This document shows, piece by piece, positions 8,323 through 15,484 of a stretch of DNA of 64,000 nt. The DNA comes from Pollutimonas sp035515055 (GTDB lineage Bacteria > Pseudomonadota > Gammaproteobacteria > Burkholderiales > Burkholderiaceae_B), in NCBI GenBank assembly GCA_035515055.1, contig DATJBV010000036.1, forward strand, positions 16,339 through 80,338, read 5' to 3'. The notes under the pieces were generated by a model. It was not told where the DNA came from and made no database searches. It was given only the letters and a program-made list of their open reading frames with translations. Each line of letters begins with the position of its first letter. Position 1 is the stretch's first letter. The translations under genes and the position numbers were made by a program.

Positions 8323-9930
8323 ATGAGCAGTGTTACTGCCGATCAGGTCCCCGCCAGTGTCGGGCACGTTGAACACGATCACGACCACGGCCGTCCACAC
8401 GGCTGGCGCCGCTGGCTGTTCGCCACCAACCACAAAGACATCGGTACCATGTACCTGTTGTTCTCGTTCTGCATGCTGCTCGAGGGCGGCGTGCTTGCGC
8501 TGTTGTTGCGCACCGAACTCTTCTCGCCCGGCCTGCAGTTTTTCCAGCCAGAATTGTTCAACCAGTTCACCACCATGCATGGCCTGATCATGATTTTCGG
8601 CGCCATCATGCCGGCATTCGTGGGCTTCGCCAACTGGATGATTCCATTGCAAATCGGTGCGTCCGATATGGCATTCGCCCGCATGAATAATTTTAGCTTC
8701 TGGCTGCTGCCCATCGGCGCGATTCTGTTCACGTCGTCGTTCTTCGTGCCGGGCGGCGCCAACGCCGCCGGTTGGACCATGTACGCGCCGTTGTCGCTGC
8801 AAATGGGCCCCGGGATGGACTTCACCATTTTCGCCGTGCACATTCTGGGTGCATCGTCGATCATGGGCGCCATCAATATTGTCGTGACGGTGCTCAACAT
8901 GCGCGCACCCGGCATGACGCTGATGAAGATGCCCCTGTTCTGCTGGACCTGGCTCATCACCGCCTACCTGCTCATCGCCATCATGCCGGTGCTCGCGGCA
9001 GCGGTCACCATGTTGCTGACCGACCGTCACTTCGGCACCAGCTTCTTCAACGCGGCTGCCGGCGGCGACCCGGTCCTGTACCAGCACGTGTTCTGGTTCT
9101 TCGGGCACCCTGAAGTCTATGTCATGATCTTGCCCGCGTTCGGGATCGTATCCGCCGTTGTGCCGGCCTTCTCGCGCAAACAGCTGTTCGGGTACGCCTC
9201 CATGGTTTATGCAACCGCCGCCATCGCGATCCTATCGTTCCTGGTCTGGGCGCACCATATGTTTGCCACGGGCATGCCGGTCACGGGCCAGCTGTACTTC
9301 ATGTACGCCACCATGCTTATTTCCATCCCCACGGGTGTCAAGGTATTTAACTGGGTGGCCACCATGTGGCGCGGTTCACTCACGTTTGAAACGCCCATGC
9401 TGTTTGCCATCGGCTTCATCTTCGTGTTCACCATCGGCGGCTTCACCGGCCTTATTCTTGCCGTCGCGCCTATCGATATCGCGGTCCACGACACCTACTA
9501 CGTCATAGCCCACTTCCACTACGTGATGGTTGCCGGGTCGCTGTTCGGCATGTATGCGGGCGCCTATTACTGGATGCCCAAGTGGACAGGCCGCATGTAC
9601 AACGAGAAACTCGGCAAGTGGCACTTCTGGTCCAGCATGATTTCGTTCAATATCACGTTCTTCCCCATGCACTTCCTGGGTCTGGCAGGTATGCCCCGCC
9701 GCTATGCCGACTATTCGGCGCAGTTCACCGACTTCAACCAAATCGCCACCATTGGCGCATTCTGGTTCGGCATTTCGCAGCTGATCTTCCTGTACCTGAC
9801 CGTCAAGGCATTCCGCGGTCACGGCGAACGTGCGCCGGCAAATCCGTGGGAAGGCGCCACGGGCCTGGAATGGACAGTGCCTTCGCCAGCACCCTTCCAC
9901 ACCTTTGTTACGCCTCCTGTCGTTAAATAA
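8323..9930 (+). CDS. coxA: Cytochrome c oxidase subunit I
   Basis: This is the catalytic haem-copper subunit (535 residues, 12 helices expected), which reduces O2 to water at haem a3-CuB and pumps protons. Visible ligands include the haem a His in TTMHGLIMIFG, the CuB/cross-link segment WFFGHPEVYVMILPAFG with the Glu-bearing GHPEVY of A-type oxidases, the CuB pair in WAHHMFATGM, and the haem His in YYVIAHFHYVM. An AAGGAGT stands before the ATG. It lies 87 nt after coxB and 9 nt before a small assembly ORF. Confidence 0.97.
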   Translation: MSSVTADQVPASVGHVEHDHDHGRPHGWRRWLFATNHKDIGTMYLLFSFCMLLEGGVLALLLRTELFSPGLQFFQPELFNQFTTMHGLIMIFGAIMPAFVGFANWMIPLQIGASDMAFARMNNFSFWLLPIGAILFTSSFFVPGGANAAGWTMYAPLSLQMGPGMDFTIFAVHILGASSIMGAINIVVTVLNMRAPGMTLMKMPLFCWTWLITAYLLIAIMPVLAAAVTMLLTDRHFGTSFFNAAAGGDPVLYQHVFWFFGHPEVYVMILPAFGIVSAVVPAFSRKQLFGYASMVYATAAIAILSFLVWAHHMFATGMPVTGQLYFMYATMLISIPTGVKVFNWVATMWRGSLTFETPMLFAIGFIFVFTIGGFTGLILAVAPIDIAVHDTYYVIAHFHYVMVAGSLFGMYAGAYYWMPKWTGRMYNEKLGKWHFWSSMISFNITFFPMHFLGLAGMPRRYADYSAQFTDFNQIATIGAFWFGISQLIFLYLTVKAFRGHGERAPANPWEGATGLEWTVPSPAPFHTFVTPPVVK

Positions 9931-9939
9931 GAGCACGCC

Positions 9940-10050
9940 ATGACACCCGAACAGCGCCGTAAGAATCGCAACACCGCCATCGCCTTGGTTATTCTGGTCA
10001 TCGCGATCGCGGCGTGGGCGTTCTGGCGCGGTTCGACGCTGGGGGCTTGA
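9940..10050 (+). CDS. Cytochrome oxidase small assembly protein (36 aa)
   Basis: This very short gene encodes MTPEQRRKNRNTAIALVILV followed by IAIAAWAFWRG and a short tail: a basic N-terminus and one membrane helix. It fits tightly between coxA (9-nt gap) and the DUF2970 gene (2-nt gap). A protein of this size and pattern stands at the same place in cox operons of related Burkholderiales and is annotated there as a small assembly protein. Its biochemical role is unknown. Confidence 0.75.
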   Translation: MTPEQRRKNRNTAIALVILVIAIAAWAFWRGSTLGA

Positions 10051-10052
10051 CC

Positions 10053-10277
10053 ATGAGCGATGATATCCAGGAACTTTCACGCCGTAAGCTGAATTTCTTC
10101 CAGACACTGAAGGCAGTCGCCTGGGGGTTCTTCGGCGTACGCAAGGGCAAAGGGTATCAGCAGGACATTTCCAGCCTGAACCCGGTACACCTGATTTTGG
10201 CGGGCGTGATCGCCGCCATCGTGTTTGTCGTCGGGCTGGTAGTGATCGCTGGTTGGCTGATCACTTACTTGACTTAA
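10053..10277 (+). CDS. DUF2970 family membrane protein in cox operon
   Basis: The protein has 74 residues, with a soluble N-terminus (MSDDIQELSRRKLNFFQTLK) and a C-terminal membrane helix (about 48-70). The motif AVAWGFFGVRKGKGYQQD is typical of DUF2970 proteins, which sit before coxC in betaproteobacterial oxidase operons. The start is the ATG 2 nt after the preceding small ORF; an in-frame ATG 13 codons earlier lies inside that ORF. In related genomes ctaG/cox11 normally stands just before this gene, and here it is missing. Function is unknown but presumably in oxidase assembly. Confidence 0.82.
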   Translation: MSDDIQELSRRKLNFFQTLKAVAWGFFGVRKGKGYQQDISSLNPVHLILAGVIAAIVFVVGLVVIAGWLITYLT

Positions 10278-10310
10278 TACCTATAACTTAATAATTCGCA
10301 GGAGAACTCC

Positions 10311-11186
10311 ATGAGTGCAGGTCACTTGGCTCACGGCAAAGAGGCACCTTACTATTTCGTGCCCGCCGACTCACCCCACCCGGTACGCGCCAGCTTTTCG
10401 CTGCTTTTGACGCTATTGGGCGCTGCCCTCTGGATCAATAGCTACGAGCTGGGGTTCTGGATGTTTATTGTCGGCATCTTCAGCCTTTTCGTGGTCTTGT
10501 TCGGCTGGTTTGGTGATGCCATACGCGAATCCGAAGGCGGGTTGAATAATCAACGCGTCGACTACTCGTACCGCTGGAGCATGGCCTGGTTTATATTTTC
10601 AGAAGTCATGTTTTTTTCCGCATTCTTCGGCGCGCTGTGGTACACCCGCGAAATCACCACGCCGTGGCTTAGCAACCTGGACCATCAGACCATGTTGTGG
10701 CCGAACTTTTCCGGCACATGGCCTAACCTTGGCCCCGCGGGCGTTGTACCCGCGTTCAAGACGGTGGGTCCTTTCTGGTTGCCCACCATCAACACCGCTC
10801 TTCTGCTTACCTCGGGCCTCACGCTCACGATTGCCCATCACGCCCTACGCGCCAACCAGCGCGGCAAGACCATCTTCTGGGTAGCGCTTACGGTAATTCT
10901 GGGCTTCACCTTCGTGGGCGTGCAAAGCTATGAGTACATCCATGCCTACCAGGACCTGAACCTGCGCTTTGATTCGGGCGCCTATGGCTCGTTGTTCTAT
11001 ATGCTTACGGGCTTTCATGGGTTTCACGTCATACTGGGCGCCACCTTCCTGACGGTGATCCTGTTCCGCCTGATCAAGGGGCACTTTACCGCCACAAATC
11101 ACTTCGGATTCGAAGGCGCGGCCTGGTATTGGCACTTCGTGGATGTTGTGTGGCTGGGTTTGTATTTGTTCGTATACTGGTTCTAA
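10311..11186 (+). CDS. coxC: Cytochrome c oxidase subunit III
   Basis: The protein has 291 residues and seven expected membrane helices. It begins HLAHGKEAPYYFVPADSPHP, the usual subunit III opening before helix 1, and ends GAAWYWHFVDVVWLGLYLFV, the C-terminal signature. WMSEVMFFSAF-type motifs occur as FIFSEVMFFSAFFGALW. Subunit III stabilises the proton-pumping core in the membrane. AGGAGAA precedes the ATG. A bidirectional terminator hairpin follows the gene. Confidence 0.96.
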   Translation: MSAGHLAHGKEAPYYFVPADSPHPVRASFSLLLTLLGAALWINSYELGFWMFIVGIFSLFVVLFGWFGDAIRESEGGLNNQRVDYSYRWSMAWFIFSEVMFFSAFFGALWYTREITTPWLSNLDHQTMLWPNFSGTWPNLGPAGVVPAFKTVGPFWLPTINTALLLTSGLTLTIAHHALRANQRGKTIFWVALTVILGFTFVGVQSYEYIHAYQDLNLRFDSGAYGSLFYMLTGFHGFHVILGATFLTVILFRLIKGHFTATNHFGFEGAAWYWHFVDVVWLGLYLFVYWF

Positions 11187-11204
11187 CCGCAACGGGTAGC
11201 CAAG

Positions 11205-11234
11205 AAAAAAAGGCTGGCGGCGCCGGCCTTTTTT
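11205..11234. terminator. Bidirectional rho-independent terminator
   Basis: An A-run, a GC-rich stem (GGCTGG / CCGGCC with one G-T pair) and a T-run form a symmetric hairpin just after coxC (+) and before the end of the DUF2909 gene (-). It has U-tracts in both directions, so it can end both convergent transcripts. Confidence 0.8.
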
Positions 11235-11250
11235 CTGGAAGACGCCGCCC

Positions 11251-11457
11251 TTAATACGCGGTAATTCCTGTGCTCTGGATCCAGCCCATATAGTGGGCAA
11301 ACAGCACAAACAGGAACAAGACTATCGAAAGCCCAATGCGCACGGTCAAGGCATTTACCGTACGGTTCGTGCCCCCTTTGTCGCGCATCAGGTATAGAAA
11401 TGCCGAGGCCAGGCTGGCGATAATAGCCAAAAACGCCAAGATTACAACGATACGCAT
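11251..11457 (-). CDS. Twin transmembrane protein (DUF2909)
   Basis: The protein has 68 residues with two membrane helices (MRIVVILAFLAIIASLASAF and SIVLFLFVLFAHYMGWI) joined by a short basic loop. DUF2909 proteins lie in cox clusters of betaproteobacteria and may help oxidase assembly; the function is not established. The ATG at 11457 follows GGAGG at good spacing, which rules against the start 17 codons earlier. It diverges from SURF1 with only 34 nt between start codons, so promoters must overlap or SURF1 is read from within this region. Confidence 0.8.
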   Translation of the reverse strand: MRIVVILAFLAIIASLASAFLYLMRDKGGTNRTVNALTVRIGLSIVLFLFVLFAHYMGWIQSTGITAY

Positions 11458-11491
11458 TTTCGCCTCCGGGGAAACTGGAATTATTGCAGAC

Positions 11492-12298
11492 ATGCAGCGC
11501 TCGCACACGACTTATTGGACTATTGCCGCCCTGGTTCTGCTTGGCGCCATGGTCTTGACGTTCGCGCGACTGGGCTACTGGCAACTCGATCGTGCCGCGC
11601 AACGCGACGCGATCCGCCAAACAATGAGCGCGGGCCGCGGCAGCCCGCCCCTGACCTTGGCCCCGGGCCTCCCAGCGGCCGAACTGCTGCCTTGGCGCCC
11701 CGCGAGCGCGCGCGGCGTCTGGCTGGATGAATTTACTGTACTCCTCGATAACCGCAATTACAAAGGACGCCCCGGATACTGGGTGGCCACACCGCTACTG
11801 TTGGATAAAGACAGCCGCAGCGCCGTCCTTGTGTTGCGCGGCTGGTTGGCGCGGCCCCTGCAAGAGGGCAAGCCGCGGACCGGCCCGGCGGTGGATGCCC
11901 CGGACGGCGAGCAAGTCGTTACCGGAGAGCTGCTGGACCGCGTTCCGCGCCTTTTCGAACTCTGGTCGCGAGACGGAGGCGCAGGCACATCGTTGCCCGC
12001 TACACTGTCCGATCCGGCACAAGCATTGCCCCGCGTGCAAAACTTGGCGATCGCCGACCTTGCTCGCGCCACAGGCCTGAATTTGCTCCCCGCGGTGCTG
12101 GCCGAACGCGGCCCGACCGAACGCGGCCCGACCGGGCCAGGGCAGCTCGTGCGGGAATGGCCCGATCCCCCGCTTGATTCGGACAAAAATCGCGGCTATG
12201 CATTACAGTGGTTCGGTTTTTCCGTCATCGCTGCCGGTGCATGGCTGATTGTTGCATGGCGCGCCCTGCGCCGAGCCCTCACGCCCAAACATCTGTAA
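11492..12298 (+). CDS. SURF1 family cytochrome oxidase biogenesis protein
   Basis: This is a 268-residue protein with an N-terminal membrane helix (TTYWTIAALVLLGAMVLTFA), the conserved LGYWQLDRAAQRDA after it, a periplasmic domain with LDNRNYKGRPGYWVATPL, and a second helix near the C-terminus (YALQWFGFSVIAAGAWLIV). SURF1 proteins help insert haem a into subunit I. The start at 11492 was chosen because homology begins there; the open frame upstream runs through the divergent DUF2909 gene. A 15-bp tandem duplication adds an ERGPT repeat near residues 205-214. Confidence 0.9.
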   Translation: MQRSHTTYWTIAALVLLGAMVLTFARLGYWQLDRAAQRDAIRQTMSAGRGSPPLTLAPGLPAAELLPWRPASARGVWLDEFTVLLDNRNYKGRPGYWVATPLLLDKDSRSAVLVLRGWLARPLQEGKPRTGPAVDAPDGEQVVTGELLDRVPRLFELWSRDGGAGTSLPATLSDPAQALPRVQNLAIADLARATGLNLLPAVLAERGPTERGPTGPGQLVREWPDPPLDSDKNRGYALQWFGFSVIAAGAWLIVAWRALRRALTPKHL

Positions 12299-12307
12299 GG
12301 AAGTATC

Positions 12308-12955
12308 TTGGCCAGTACTCACACCCCTACCCCCGACACCAAGCCGTCGTCGTCGCGATCCCGGTTACCCTTGTTTCTTATCGTGGCGCTATGCCTGGCT
12401 CCGGTGGTCTTTGCCTTGCTGGCCTACTACGTGCCCGCTCTTGGCCTGCGGCCGCAGGAAGCCACGAACTATGGCGCGCTCGTCGAGCCGCAACGGCCCA
12501 TGCCGAACCCCCAGGCATTGCCCCTTACCACGCTTGACGGCAAGCCCTTCGAACTGGAAAGCCTTAAGGGAAAGTGGCTGCTGATCAGCGCCGACGATGC
12601 CGCCTGCCCGGAATCTTGCGTGAAGAAGCTCTTCATCCTGAGGAACTCGCATGCCAGCCAGGGCAAGAACGTCAAGCGCTTGGCGCGAGCATGGTTCGTC
12701 ACCGATGACGCGCCCGTGTCCGCGCAACTCCTGGAAGCCTATAAGGGCACACATATGCTGCGCGCCGACCGCGAAAAACTCGCGGCATGGCTTGCACCGC
12801 GGGCTACTGCGGAACAGCGCGAGGCGGCTCTGAAGGCGCCGATGTGGATTGTCGATCCGCTGGGCAACCTGATGCTGGAATTCCCTGCCGACGCCGACCC
12901 CATCTCGGTGCGCGACGATATCAGCAAGCTGATTCGTATTTCTTCCATCGGCTAA
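12308..12955 (+). CDS. SCO1/SenC-like membrane-anchored protein, probably degenerate at the copper site
   Basis: The 215-residue protein has one N-terminal membrane helix (about 20-42) and a thioredoxin-like periplasmic domain. Cys100 and Cys104 (AACPESCVKKL) match the SCO CxxxC spacing, but the Pro after the second Cys is absent. The conserved SCO His region reads KAPMWIVDPLGN, without His. It may act as a thiol-disulfide or partner protein rather than a copper donor. The start is TTG, with AAGGAAG upstream, 9 nt after SURF1. It is followed 6 nt later by the haem A synthase gene. A canonical SCO is encoded at the end of the same operon. Confidence 0.75.
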   Translation: MASTHTPTPDTKPSSSRSRLPLFLIVALCLAPVVFALLAYYVPALGLRPQEATNYGALVEPQRPMPNPQALPLTTLDGKPFELESLKGKWLLISADDAACPESCVKKLFILRNSHASQGKNVKRLARAWFVTDDAPVSAQLLEAYKGTHMLRADREKLAAWLAPRATAEQREAALKAPMWIVDPLGNLMLEFPADADPISVRDDISKLIRISSIG

Positions 12956-12961
12956 ACCGGC

Positions 12962-13975
12962 ATGATTCAACGTATCACGTCGCGCTACCGGAAGCTGGTA
13001 TTCGCCACCTGGTTCCTCACGCTGGATCTCATTATGTTTGGTGCCTTTGTGCGCCTGACCGATTCCGGCCTGGGCTGCCCGGACTGGCCCGGCTGCTACG
13101 GCAAAGTCACGCCGCTGGGTGCCAGCAAGCACATAGAAACCGCGTTCGAGGCCATGCCTTATGGGGCTGTCAGCACCTCCAAGGCATGGATCGAAATGAT
13201 CCACCGATACGTCGGCTCCATCCTTGGCATGATGATCATAGGCATCGTCTGGCTGGCGTGGCGGTATCGCCGCGAGCTGGGCAATACGCCCCGGCTGGCC
13301 GTCGTGACGCTCGTAGCGGTATGCATACAAGGCGCGTTCGGCGCCTGGACGGTCACCCACCAGCTCATGCCGGTGATCGTGACCGCGCATTTACTCGGCG
13401 GCATGATACTGCTGGCACTGATGACGTGGCTGGCCGCGCGCGAGAAGACCCATGCCCCGATTGCCGCGCAGACAACGCGGTGGCGTCCATGGCTGGTGGG
13501 CGGTCTGCTATTGCTCTTTGCGCAGATCGCGCTGGGCGGCTGGGTCAGCACAAACTATGCGGCGCTGGCCTGCATGGACTTTCCCACGTGTCATGGCCAG
13601 TGGCTGCCTCCAATGGATTTCGAGGGCGGCTACTCGCTTTTCCGAGGCCTGGGCCTCTTGCCGTCGGGCGAAATGATTTCCCAGGACGCCCTCACCGCCA
13701 TCCATTGGGTACATCGCAATTTCGCGTTCCTGGTGTTCGGCTACCTGGCCATACTGGGCTGGAAAATGCTGTCGCAACCTGGCCTGCGCGGTCCTGCACG
13801 GCTTTTGCTGGGCCTGCTGGCGGCCCAGCTTGCAACAGGGCTGACAACCATCTTCTTCCAATGGCCCCTGCTTGTCGCGGTCTTGCACAATGGCGGCGCG
13901 GCGGGGCTGGTTCTGGCCTGCGTCACTCTCTTGGTGCGCGCCTCGCGCGCCTATAGGTCTAAAATACCGGTATGA
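12962..13975 (+). CDS. ctaA: Haem A synthase (COX15/CtaA)
   Basis: This enzyme oxidises the C8 methyl of haem O to a formyl group, giving haem A for the aa3 core. The 337-residue protein has about eight membrane helices. Family marks are RLTDSGLGCPDWPGCYG near residue 30-50, HRYVGSILGM and HQLMPVIVTAHLLGG with ligand His residues, and WVHRNFAFLVFGY in the second half. It overlaps ctaB by 4 nt (ATGA). Confidence 0.95.
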   Translation: MIQRITSRYRKLVFATWFLTLDLIMFGAFVRLTDSGLGCPDWPGCYGKVTPLGASKHIETAFEAMPYGAVSTSKAWIEMIHRYVGSILGMMIIGIVWLAWRYRRELGNTPRLAVVTLVAVCIQGAFGAWTVTHQLMPVIVTAHLLGGMILLALMTWLAAREKTHAPIAAQTTRWRPWLVGGLLLLFAQIALGGWVSTNYAALACMDFPTCHGQWLPPMDFEGGYSLFRGLGLLPSGEMISQDALTAIHWVHRNFAFLVFGYLAILGWKMLSQPGLRGPARLLLGLLAAQLATGLTTIFFQWPLLVAVLHNGGAAGLVLACVTLLVRASRAYRSKIPV

Positions 13976-14862
13976 CTACTGTTCGCGCTGCGGCGCCCTC
14001 CCTGTTCCGGCAGTATCTGGTGTTGACCAAGCCACGGGTCACGCAGCTTGCGGTCTTCTGCGCCGTGATCGGAATGTTTCTTGCCAGTCCGGGCATGCCC
14101 GATATCGGTAATGTAATTGCCGGCACGGTGGGCATATGGCTGCTGGCGGCGGCGGCCTTCGCGGTCAATTGCCTCATCGAACAAGAAATCGATGCCCGCA
14201 TGCTTCGGACCGCGCGGCGCGGCACCGCGCGCGGCACCATCAGCAACACGCAAGTCATCGTATTATCGGGGCTGCTGGGCGGCCTCGGCATGCTGGTGCT
14301 CTATACCCTGGTCAACCCGCTTACCATGTGGCTGACTTTCGCCACCTTCGTGGGCTACGCCATCATCTACACCATGGTGCTAAAACCGCTGACGCCGCAG
14401 AACATTGTCATAGGCGGGCTTTCGGGCGCCATGCCTCCGGCGCTGGGCTGGGCCGCCATTGCCAATTCCGTGCCGGCCGAGGCCTGGGTGCTCGTGCTGA
14501 TTATTTTTATCTGGACGCCGCCGCACTTTTGGGCCTTGGCCCTGTATCGGAACAACGACTATGCCAAGTCCGGGCTGCCCATGCTGCCGGTGACCCATGG
14601 GCAGTCGTTCACCCGCCTGCACATCCTGCTATATAGTTTCGTCTTGTTCGCGGCCAGTTTGCTACCCTTCGTGGTGCGCATGAGCGGCGTGGCTTACCTG
14701 GCCGCCGCCATCGTCCTGAGCGGCATGTTCATCTGGTACGCCTGGCGCCTGTACAAGGCCTATTCCGACGAACTGTCGCGCAAGCTCTTTCGCTTCTCGA
14801 TCCTATACCTTGCACTGTTGTTTGCAGCGCTGCTCATCGACCATTGGATCGGTCTGATCTGA
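13972..14862 (+). CDS. ctaB: Protohaem IX farnesyltransferase (haem O synthase, COX10/CtaB)
   Basis: This UbiA-family prenyltransferase adds a farnesyl group to haem B, giving haem O, the substrate of CtaA. The 296-residue polytopic protein has LTKPRVTQLAVFCA at the start and the first Asp-rich/haem motif NCLIEQEIDARMLRTARRGT. YAIIYTMVLKPLTPQNIVIG and IFIWTPPHFWALALYRNNDY follow; these are diagnostic of COX10. It is coupled to ctaA by an ATGA overlap and lies 19 nt before the SCO gene. Confidence 0.96.
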   Translation: MTTVRAAAPSLFRQYLVLTKPRVTQLAVFCAVIGMFLASPGMPDIGNVIAGTVGIWLLAAAAFAVNCLIEQEIDARMLRTARRGTARGTISNTQVIVLSGLLGGLGMLVLYTLVNPLTMWLTFATFVGYAIIYTMVLKPLTPQNIVIGGLSGAMPPALGWAAIANSVPAEAWVLVLIIFIWTPPHFWALALYRNNDYAKSGLPMLPVTHGQSFTRLHILLYSFVLFAASLLPFVVRMSGVAYLAAAIVLSGMFIWYAWRLYKAYSDELSRKLFRFSILYLALLFAALLIDHWIGLI

Positions 14863-14881
14863 CACCTTCCTGGAAGTCCAT

Positions 14882-15484
14882 ATGTCTGCTTTTTTAGCCA
14901 AGCGTCGCACTCTTCTCACCGTACCTGCCGCGCTTGCGGTGTCTTCCCTGCTTGCAGCCTGCACGCAGAAAGAACTGGCATTTAACGGGTCCGACATCAC
15001 TGGGACGCACTTGGGTCGGGATCTTGACATGGTCGACCACAACGGCCAGCCGCGCCGACTTGCCGACTATCAAGGCAAGGTCGCCTTGGTGTTCTTCGGC
15101 TATACCCAATGTCCCGACGTATGTCCCACGGCCATGGCCGAACTGTCCCAAACCATGGAATTGCTTGGCCAGGACGCCGACAAAGTCCAGGTGCTTATGG
15201 TCAGCGTCGATCCGGCCCGCGATACACCGGAAATCCTGTCGGCCTACGTCACAGCCTTCAACCCGGCGTTTGTGGGGCTCACAGGCACACCGGAACAATT
15301 GGGCAAGACCGCCAAATCGTTCAAGGCGTATTACGCCAAATCTTCCGGCGGCACAGCCGATCAATACGGCATGGACCACGCGTCATCGTTTTATATCCTC
15401 GACCAGGAAGGCGAGGCCCGCGTCCTGGTCGCCGGCAACGCTACCGCGAAAGATATCGCGGCCGACATCCGTCAACTGCTTTAA
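14882..15484 (+). CDS. SCO1/SenC family copper chaperone lipoprotein
   Basis: This is a 200-residue thioredoxin-fold protein for CuA assembly in subunit II. It has a signal peptide with a lipobox (SSLLAAC, Cys27), so it is probably a lipoprotein. The copper ligands are all present: Cys77 and Cys81 in YTQCPDVCPTAM and His166 in YGMDHASSFYI. Last gene of the SURF1-SCO operon. Its stop overlaps the stop of the convergent antiporter gene (TTAA). Confidence 0.93.
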   Translation: MSAFLAKRRTLLTVPAALAVSSLLAACTQKELAFNGSDITGTHLGRDLDMVDHNGQPRRLADYQGKVALVFFGYTQCPDVCPTAMAELSQTMELLGQDADKVQVLMVSVDPARDTPEILSAYVTAFNPAFVGLTGTPEQLGKTAKSFKAYYAKSSGGTADQYGMDHASSFYILDQEGEARVLVAGNATAKDIAADIRQLL

